From positions 248,001 to 312,000 of the forward strand of contig NZ_BPPB01000001.1 in assembly GCF_019972835.1 (NCBI RefSeq): DNA of 64,000 bases. The letters are read 5' to 3'. The notes under the pieces are model-generated. The model saw only the letters and a list, made by a program, of their open reading frames with translations. It had not been told where the DNA came from and ran no database searches. Every line of letters starts with the position of its first letter. The first letter of the stretch is position 1. The position numbers were made by a program, and so were the translations under genes. This DNA is from Lactobacillus laiwuensis (GTDB lineage: Bacteria; Bacillota; Bacilli; Lactobacillales; Lactobacillaceae). Of the stretch, positions 58,357 to 64,000 are shown in pieces.

Positions 58357-58722
58357 GTGGAATTTAAAGATAACATTCCCATTTACTTACAAATTAAGCA
58401 ATACCTATATCGACAAATAATTACCGGCAAATTGAAGCCCGGTAAAAAAATTCCTTCCGTGCGTGAACTAGCAGTGCAACTCACTGTAAACGTCAATACG
58501 GTACAACGTGCTCTGCAACAGATGAACTTTGAAGGCATTTTGTATACCAAGAGGGGAGAAGGTAATTTTGTCACTGAAGATACTACTTTACTTGAAAAAA
58601 CGAAAAGGGAATTAATTAACGCTGAACTAGACAAATTTGTTCAGAGTATGAACTCTTTCGGGGTTTCTGATGAACAAATTCTCAAATCTTTAACTGAATA
58701 TCTTAAAGAGGAGCGTAAATAA
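58357..58722 (+). CDS. GntR family transcriptional regulator, YtrA subfamily (module C)
   Basis: 121 residues from GTG 58357 with AAGGATGGTGG upstream. PIYLQIKQYLYRQIITGKL and SVRELAVQLTVNVNTVQRAL form the winged helix-turn-helix; a short helical tail follows. It is a close paralogue of 54539-54892. Overlaps its ATPase gene by one base. Confidence 0.93.
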   Translation: MEFKDNIPIYLQIKQYLYRQIITGKLKPGKKIPSVRELAVQLTVNVNTVQRALQQMNFEGILYTKRGEGNFVTEDTTLLEKTKRELINAELDKFVQSMNSFGVSDEQILKSLTEYLKEERK

Positions 58723-59429
58723 TGGGCAATCCCTTAGAAATAACAGACTTAGTTTACAAAAAAAATCAGAAAAAAATCATAACTAATCTTGACTTAACAC
58801 TTAAACCCGGAAAAATTGTTGCTCTTTTGGGTGAAAATGGTGCAGGAAAAACCACTTTGATGCGAATTATCAGTGGCGTAGCTAAAAACTATCGTGGTAC
58901 TGTTAAAGTTGCTGGCTTTACCAAGGAGGCCGACAGAAAAGGACATCTTTCTTTTACTGATGGCTTAACAGGTTTTGCTAATTCAACAAAAATTAGCGAC
59001 ATCATCAAATTTTACCAAATTTTATATCAGGATTTTAATCTCAAACAATTTGAACAATTAAGAGAATTTATGAATTTAAAACCTGATCTGCGCTTATCTG
59101 AATTATCAAAGGGTATGAAAGAGAAGCTGGTTGTTGCATTGACTTTTTCTAGAAGAGTTGACTTATACCTTTTAGATGAGCCTTTTTCTGGTATTGACGC
59201 AATGGCTCGCAAAAAAATTATTAAGTCGATCATCTTATGGAAGCAAGAAAAATCCACTATTTTAGTTTCAGATCATTTCGTCAATGAAATAGCTGCGGTT
59301 TTGGATGAAGTTGTTATTATTAAAAATAAAACTGTTTGCATGCAAAAGTCGACTGAAGCAATTAGGGCTGATAATCAAAGTGTAGAGGAATTTTATGAGA
59401 GTTTTTATCAAAGAGAAGAGGATGAATAA
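58722..59429 (+). CDS. ABC transporter ATP-binding protein (module C)
   Basis: 235 residues: Walker A GENGAGKTT, LSFTDGLTGFANSTKI, signature LSELSKGMKEKL, Walker B LYLLDEPFSGID, VSDHFVNEI. It is the sister of 54904-55608. One-base overlaps with both the regulator and the membrane gene indicate tight coupling. Confidence 0.92.
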   Translation: MGNPLEITDLVYKKNQKKIITNLDLTLKPGKIVALLGENGAGKTTLMRIISGVAKNYRGTVKVAGFTKEADRKGHLSFTDGLTGFANSTKISDIIKFYQILYQDFNLKQFEQLREFMNLKPDLRLSELSKGMKEKLVVALTFSRRVDLYLLDEPFSGIDAMARKKIIKSIILWKQEKSTILVSDHFVNEIAAVLDEVVIIKNKTVCMQKSTEAIRADNQSVEEFYESFYQREEDE

Positions 59430-60268
59430 TGGCTATTTTTAATCGCTATTTTACGGTGCTTTTCAGATTAAAAACCAAATGGATTTCTCTTCTGTTAATT
59501 ATCCAGACCGTAGCTTCATTTGCGATGTCGTTTTTCAATTTTAATAACGGCCATGTATACATTAATAGAACTATTTTTTCTAATTTCTTCACCTTATGGC
59601 TGACCATTTTTGTGTTATCAGCGTGGCTTTTTACCGGGATATTTTATTTAACCACCTGTTTTCAAAACGAACGTGTCAGTGGCAATCAAACTTGGCGTTT
59701 AGTTCCAATTGATGACAAAAAACTCTATTTTGATAATATTTTAAGTTCTTTTGGTGCATTACTTTTCTTTGTGATACTGGAAATAATTTGTGCTTTTATC
59801 TTAAGTGCTGTGACATTTACCTTTGACAGTCAGTTTCATACTGTCATAATCGAAATGTTTGCTGATATTGGACGGCATTTGCAGCAAGTTGATCTGGAGA
59901 TTATGTTTAACTTTTTTGGAGCAATCATGATGACTATTCTCTGCGCATTTTTTGGTTACTTCATTATCAGCTTTTTAAATTACTCCAGTCGTGCTCTTTT
60001 GGATTTTCTTCCGGAAGCTCTCAGCAAAGCTTACTTTCGGGTAATTGCAGTTTTTGTAATTATTTTAGTAGCCTGGCTTGCAATCAAAGCAAGTGATATA
60101 GGTCTACAAATAATTTCGTTCCCGTTTAGATTTATGATAGGGGAAACCACAGGAACAAATGATGATTTGGCTCTAGCTCTAATTTTAATGCTTGTAATCA
60201 ATTTACTTTTTTGGTTTTTGGATACAATTCTTTTCAGTAAATTCTTTGAGGCTAGGGAGGGGAAATAG
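59429..60268 (+). CDS. membrane protein, ABC permease subunit (module C)
   Basis: 279 residues, about six transmembrane segments. Fourth member of the local family: YFTVLFRLKTKWI, GNQTWRLVPIDDKKLYFDNI with LSSFGA, LNYSSRALLDFLP, terminal FFEAREGK. Module C has only this one membrane subunit, so it may work as a homodimer or borrow subunits from module B. Confidence 0.8.
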   Translation: MAIFNRYFTVLFRLKTKWISLLLIIQTVASFAMSFFNFNNGHVYINRTIFSNFFTLWLTIFVLSAWLFTGIFYLTTCFQNERVSGNQTWRLVPIDDKKLYFDNILSSFGALLFFVILEIICAFILSAVTFTFDSQFHTVIIEMFADIGRHLQQVDLEIMFNFFGAIMMTILCAFFGYFIISFLNYSSRALLDFLPEALSKAYFRVIAVFVIILVAWLAIKASDIGLQIISFPFRFMIGETTGTNDDLALALILMLVINLLFWFLDTILFSKFFEAREGK

Positions 60269-60300
60269 TGATTATCTAATAAAAAAATATTTATAGAATA

Positions 60301-60338
60301 AAAACCTGAATTAAGATAATTTAATTCAGGTTTTTTTA
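60301..60338 (+). terminator. intrinsic terminator of module C
   Basis: AACCTGAATTAA (60303-60314) pairs with TTAATTCAGGTT (60321-60332) and a T-run follows. Confidence 0.85.
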
Positions 60339-60445
60339 TGTTTAAAATATTTTAAAGAAGAAAACAAAAACACGGAATTTGTTATACGATTAAAAGGTTT
60401 CATTTGCAAATATCATCTTAAAGTAAATGTATAACAAAGGCATAC

Positions 60446-60503
60446 ACTTGTACAAGTTTAGAAACGAAAGCGCATACAAAAAGTTAAATTGGCAGATTAT
60501 AAT
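60446..60503 (+). promoter_or_regulatory. promoter region of the PTS operon with a cre-like site and a palindrome
   Basis: A perfect palindrome ACTTGTACAAGT (60446-60457), then CGAAAGCGCATACA (60465-60478), which differs from the cre consensus only at its first base, then TATAAT (60498-60503) without a good -35. This suggests CcpA repression and an activator-dependent promoter. Confidence 0.55.
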
Positions 60504-60527
60504 TAGAGTTGAAAGGGGGATTTGAAA

Positions 60528-62582
60528 ATGAATGAGCGTATTCAAAAAATAATTTCCCTTTTACTAAAAGAACCTAACATAACGATATCGGAGATGATGC
60601 AGAAATTATCGCTTAGCAGAAGACAAATTAATTATGCTGTTAAATTAATAAATAATACTTTGAGGGCAAAACATTTTCCAGAAATAACTAGACATAAAAA
60701 TGGAACTTTCGAATATGATACTTCCATTAGACTGCTAATTCAGGCAGGTAAGGAAGATCAGTTTGGTGAATTATCAGATCATGATCGTAAAGTTTTAATC
60801 ATTACTTACTTAATTTTAAAAACAAGTTATGTTTCTTTGAACCATCTGACATCTTTTCTCAAATATTCGAAGACCACAGTTATTAGTGATATTAAGGAAG
60901 CGCAAAAATTTGTTAAGAGAAATAATTTAGAAATTATTTATAATAGGGTTGAAGGATATTCTCTAAAAGGGGAAAAAGATGATATTTATAAATTAGCAAC
61001 TAAATTATTTTTAAATAATCCAAATCTAATTACAAGTGATCTGATTATATCCATTACAAAAAATAGAACAATCGCAAAAAAAGCGACTGTTCTAATACTA
61101 GATATTGAAGAAAAATTCAAAGCTACTTTTTCGGACATATATTTTAAAGCTTTAAATAATTTGTTTCAAACAATCTTGTATAGAAGTCAAAATTCCAATT
61201 GTAAATCTAACTGTCCTTCAGATCCTTTTATCACCGAAACAAATGAATATAAATTTTTAAAAACCTATTCGGGTTTAGAAAATTTGGATAATGTAGATTT
61301 GAAATGGTTAGTTTTAGAAATTTTAGCTTCTAACGTATATGATAAAACAAATTTACAATACGGAACAGATGAAGTAAAAATTTTACATTTTATTCATCAA
61401 ATAGTAGAGGGTTTTAAACAAAAAACGTTAGTTCAGATTGATGATCAAAAGCAGTTTGAAAAAAGATTAATGAATCATTTAAGACCTGCTTGCTATCGTG
61501 TTAAGTACGAATTGCCAAATATTGAAAAATTAGAGTTGAATAATAGCGAAAACCACCAAATTTTATTTCAAATAATAAAAAATTTAATTAGGCCTCTTGA
61601 AGACTGGATTGGCAAGACTTTTCCTAAAGGAGAAGTGCAATTATTAACGTATTATTTTGGTTACTTACTTGCTAGTACTCCTGAAAATCGTGATATCAAC
61701 AAACCAATCTATAAAGCTATTGTAGTTTGTTCAAACGGTATAATTATGTCAAACATTTTGATAAAAATTTTAAAAGAAATTTTACCAGAACTAAATTTCA
61801 TCTGTACTATGTCAATTAGAGAATTCAACAATTCAAAAGAAAGATTTGACATTGTTTTTACTACATTGCCATTAAATACCAACAAAGTACAGTTCGTTGT
61901 TAAGCCAAATATGAACTATTCAGAAAAAATTGGTTTACGGTATAGAGTTTTAAACCAGCTAAAGATAGAAAAAACGGATAAAGAAATAAATAACCTTCTC
62001 GAGCTTATTTCAAGGTATGCCAATTTAACCGATAACCAAGTACTAAAAGCTGACATAAATCGAATGCTTTTAAAACAAAACTTCGATAATTCAGATGATA
62101 AAAAATCTCATAATTTACTTTCTTATCTTCACCCTAACTATATCGTTTTAAATAAAGATACAAATATCGAATGGAAAGTTGCCTTGCATGAAGCAATTAA
62201 GCCTTTATTGAAAGACAAAAAAATTGAAAAGCGATATGAATTTGAATTACAAAGACAGATTAATAATCCAGATAATTATAGTTTTTTGGGAACTAGTATC
62301 TCTATTCCTCATTCCTTACCTAAAACTGGAATTTTGGGTAGTGGAATTGGTTTTTTAGTATCAAAAACTCCAATCGAAATGCCCTACAACAAAACAGTCA
62401 ACATTATTGCTCCGGTAGCATTTTCTCATACAGATAATAAATTAAAGGCAATTAATCAATTTACTTCTCTTGCGATGGACAAAAATATTATTAATAAAAT
62501 TTTATGCTGTAAAACGTCATTTGAAGTCTATCAAATAATCTTAAAATTTGTAGAAGTGGAGGAAAAAAATGGGGATAAATAA
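60528..62582 (+). CDS. PRD-containing transcriptional regulator with EIIB-like and EIIA domains
   Basis: 684 residues from ATG 60528 (AAAGGGGGG 8 nt upstream; TTG 60522 is too close). N-terminal helix-turn-helix (ISEMMQKLSLSRRQINYAV), a second HTH region (VSLNHLTSFLKYSKTTVISD), two PRDs (about 190-400; His in IHQIVEGF), an EIIB-like domain (IVVCSNGIIMSNILIKIL, about 405-490) and a C-terminal EIIA domain (SISIPHSLP, about 540-680). This is the MtlR/LicR/GatR-type activator layout, controlled by PTS phosphorylation. It overlaps the aldolase gene by 14 bp. Confidence 0.9.
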   Translation: MNERIQKIISLLLKEPNITISEMMQKLSLSRRQINYAVKLINNTLRAKHFPEITRHKNGTFEYDTSIRLLIQAGKEDQFGELSDHDRKVLIITYLILKTSYVSLNHLTSFLKYSKTTVISDIKEAQKFVKRNNLEIIYNRVEGYSLKGEKDDIYKLATKLFLNNPNLITSDLIISITKNRTIAKKATVLILDIEEKFKATFSDIYFKALNNLFQTILYRSQNSNCKSNCPSDPFITETNEYKFLKTYSGLENLDNVDLKWLVLEILASNVYDKTNLQYGTDEVKILHFIHQIVEGFKQKTLVQIDDQKQFEKRLMNHLRPACYRVKYELPNIEKLELNNSENHQILFQIIKNLIRPLEDWIGKTFPKGEVQLLTYYFGYLLASTPENRDINKPIYKAIVVCSNGIIMSNILIKILKEILPELNFICTMSIREFNNSKERFDIVFTTLPLNTNKVQFVVKPNMNYSEKIGLRYRVLNQLKIEKTDKEINNLLELISRYANLTDNQVLKADINRMLLKQNFDNSDDKKSHNLLSYLHPNYIVLNKDTNIEWKVALHEAIKPLLKDKKIEKRYEFELQRQINNPDNYSFLGTSISIPHSLPKTGILGSGIGFLVSKTPIEMPYNKTVNIIAPVAFSHTDNKLKAINQFTSLAMDKNIINKILCCKTSFEVYQIILKFVEVEEKNGDK

Positions 62583-63186
62583 TTTTCCCAAATATACAAT
62601 CATAATACGAAACTATACTTTCGATGAAGCCCACGCTATTGCAAAGGCAATCGAAGGTTTAGAACAAAATTTTGCGATGGAAATAACAATGAATACACCG
62701 TCTGCTTCAGAATACATCAGCAACCTAAATAAAGAATTTGGCCAAAAAATCTTAATAGGTGCTGGAACAGTATTAAACCTTAAAGATGAAATTGCTGCGG
62801 TGGATGCTAATGCAAAATTTTTATTAAGTTCATGTTTGTTTAGCAAAAATATGATCGATTATGCTAAACAAAAAAACGTAATAACAATACCAGGTGCATA
62901 TACGCCTACTGAGGTATTACAAATGCTTAATTATAAAGCAGATATAATTAAAATTTTTCCTGCAATTACAGTAGGACCGGAATATTTTAAAAATCTTCAA
63001 GGGCCCTTAGGAAAGATACCACTAATGGCAGTTGGCGGAATTTCAAGTGAAAATGTCGGGATCTTTTTAAAAAATGGTGCTCAATTTATTGGAATTGGTT
63101 CAGGTGCTTTTTTGAAAGAAGACATTATTAATAAAGATGTTCCAAAATTACGCCAGTCTCTAATTGATATAATTGAAAAGTCATAA
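62569..63186 (+). CDS. KDPG/KDPGal-type aldolase
   Basis: 205 residues, class I aldolase TIM barrel. The Schiff-base Lys128 is in ADIIKIFPA, the general base Glu38 in MEITMNTP, and phosphate-binding segments are AVGGISSENV and IGIGSGAF. It cleaves 2-keto-3-deoxy-6-phospho sugar acids to pyruvate and glyceraldehyde 3-phosphate. The position after the Glu segment is Asn42, as in galactonate-type DgoA as I recall it, where gluconate-type enzymes have Arg, so the galacto epimer is possible. Start ATG with GGAGG upstream, inside the regulator gene. Confidence 0.88.
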   Translation: MGINNFPKYTIIIRNYTFDEAHAIAKAIEGLEQNFAMEITMNTPSASEYISNLNKEFGQKILIGAGTVLNLKDEIAAVDANAKFLLSSCLFSKNMIDYAKQKNVITIPGAYTPTEVLQMLNYKADIIKIFPAITVGPEYFKNLQGPLGKIPLMAVGGISSENVGIFLKNGAQFIGIGSGAFLKEDIINKDVPKLRQSLIDIIEKS

Positions 63187-63199
63187 AGTAGGTGGTTAT

Positions 63200-63658
63200 A
63201 TGGACAAATCTTTATTGTCAGAAGATGATATTTTTATCAATCAGGTATTTGAAAGTTGTAATTCTTATTATGAAAGAATTTGTGATCACCTATTAAGAGA
63301 AGAAAAAGTTGATATAAATTATCTCCATAGTATTAAGGAACGCGAAAAAAAATTCCCAACAGGATTAAATACAGGAAAAATTTGTGTAGCAATTCCACAC
63401 ACAGATTTTCAACATTGTGAAACTAATCAATTGGTAATTACAACCTTAAAACGGCCAGTTTTTTTTAAACAAATGGATGATCCAACTAAACTATGCGGAG
63501 TAAATATTATTATACAAATTTTATTTTACACTCCCGATAAACAAGTTGAACTTTTAAAGCAATTAATGAATTTAATTCAAAACCAAAATTTTTTACAAGA
63601 CGTATTAGATGCTAACAATAAGAAAACAATCTTAGATTTATTCGAGAAAGGTAATTAA
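63200..63658 (+). CDS. PTS EIIA component, galactitol/fructose-type
   Basis: 152 residues from ATG 63200, with AGGTGG just upstream; a TTG at 63173 overlaps the aldolase end and lacks an RBS. CVAIPHTDFQHCETNQLVI contains the phosphorylated His, and LLKQLMNLIQNQNFLQDVL is the usual EIIA C-terminal helix. It passes phosphate from HPr to EIIB. The galactitol-type assignment rests on overall pattern and on the small separate EIIB next door. Confidence 0.88.
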   Translation: MDKSLLSEDDIFINQVFESCNSYYERICDHLLREEKVDINYLHSIKEREKKFPTGLNTGKICVAIPHTDFQHCETNQLVITTLKRPVFFKQMDDPTKLCGVNIIIQILFYTPDKQVELLKQLMNLIQNQNFLQDVLDANNKKTILDLFEKGN

Positions 63659-63659
63659 A

Positions 63660-63959
63660 ATGAATAAAAAAACTATTATTATATGTTGTGCATCCTCGAT
63701 GATCACTTCAACATTAGCTTCTGAGAAAGTTAAAAGTATAGCCTCTGAGAATGGACTTCCTATGCCAAATATAATTCAATGTAAGTTTTCAGAAGTTCAG
63801 GGAAATCTAAAAACCAATAAAGTTGACTTTATTGTTCCAACTGGAAAATTGGACAAAAATGTCACAGAAAATATTCCTGTAATCCAGGCTACTTCTTTTG
63901 TAACTGGAGTAGGCGAAGAAAAAACTAGCGCCGAAATACTAAGGGCTTTAAAAGAATAA
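63660..63959 (+). CDS. PTS EIIB component, galactitol-type
   Basis: 99 residues. TIIICCASSMITSTLASEKV places the phosphorylated cysteine at Cys10 (a second Cys is at position 9), aligned to the C-x-x-x-x-x-TST loop of galactitol EIIB. It is one base after the EIIA stop. Together with the partial EIIC it forms the sugar-specific permease. Confidence 0.88.
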   Translation: MNKKTIIICCASSMITSTLASEKVKSIASENGLPMPNIIQCKFSEVQGNLKTNKVDFIVPTGKLDKNVTENIPVIQATSFVTGVGEEKTSAEILRALKE

Positions 63960-63977
63960 GGGAGAAAGTGTGAGAGT

Positions 63978-64000
63978 ATGAATTGGGTAATTGCAGGCTT
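63978..64000 (+). CDS. start of a gene, probably PTS EIIC (partial, cut by window edge)
   Basis: ATG 63978 opens MNWVIAGF, hydrophobic and 18 bp after the EIIB stop, as expected for EIIC of a galactitol-type system. Only seven full codons are visible. The RBS is in GGGAGAAAGTG or GAGAG. Confidence 0.5.

Noticed and set aside
51900-60300. ABC/GntR region as a bacteriocin gene cluster
   Set aside because: No small precursor peptide with a double-glycine leader, no peptidase-type ABC transporter and no modification enzyme were seen; only immunity-type exporters are present.
1-64000. CRISPR arrays, insertion sequences, prophage or integrated elements
   Set aside because: No regularly spaced repeats, transposase, integrase or attachment-site duplication was seen by eye across the window.

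Overview
The window is a chromosomal segment of a low-GC Gram-positive bacterium, almost certainly a lactic acid bacterium of the Lactobacillaceae and probably Lactobacillus in the strict sense. The evidence is the AT-rich composition, strong AGGAGG-type ribosome binding sites, three T-box leaders, the gene order rpsU-yqeY-phoH-ybeY-era-recO-glyQS-dnaG-rpoD, a CopB-type copper ATPase like that of Enterococcus, and a citCDEFX citrate lyase cluster. I saw no phage, insertion sequence, CRISPR array, rRNA or tRNA gene. The species cannot be fixed from the sequence alone.

Layout. 1-4.6 kb: an asparaginase-family Ntn hydrolase, CutC, and an FMN/FAD flavoprotein divergent from a LysR regulator. 4.6-8.9 kb: a gene-poor stretch with a possible gene remnant, a T-box-controlled BrnQ and CopB. 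9-21.5 kb: a metabolic island with fumarase, fumarate reductase, a malate-dehydrogenase-like enzyme, an RraA-like protein, a CitT-type carrier, a hydrolase, CitC, CitD, CitE, CitF, CitX and a convergent SorC/CitI-type regulator. 21.6-51.7 kb: housekeeping genes (prmA, rel, dtd, hisS-aspS, peroxiredoxin and methionine sulfoxide reductases, the rpsU-to-rpoD block, trmK, nif3, pepT), with a CAAX-type protease, two NUDIX hydrolases and a lone ABC half-exporter. 52-60.3 kb: three consecutive ABC-transporter modules, two of them led by a YtrA-like GntR regulator. 60.5-64 kb: the start of a galactitol-type PTS operon with a PRD regulator and a KDPG-type aldolase, cut by the window edge inside the EIIC gene.

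How the genes fit together. The 9-21.5 kb island can be read as one route. CitT-like import brings citrate in, citrate lyase gives acetate and oxaloacetate, the dehydrogenase (with the malate-type Arg81) gives malate, FumC gives fumarate and the soluble flavoprotein gives succinate, which could leave by exchange with citrate. This would make citrate an electron sink. An RraA-like protein could instead send oxaloacetate to pyruvate. No citG and no classical oxaloacetate decarboxylase lie in the window.

Most unusual points: the three ABC modules share a promoter/operator layout (a -10 box directly followed by AGTGTAYTA); the middle module carries three paralogous membrane proteins in tandem; and the FMN/FAD reductase at 1765-3576 lacks every fumarate-reductase signature I could check, so it probably reduces another electron acceptor.
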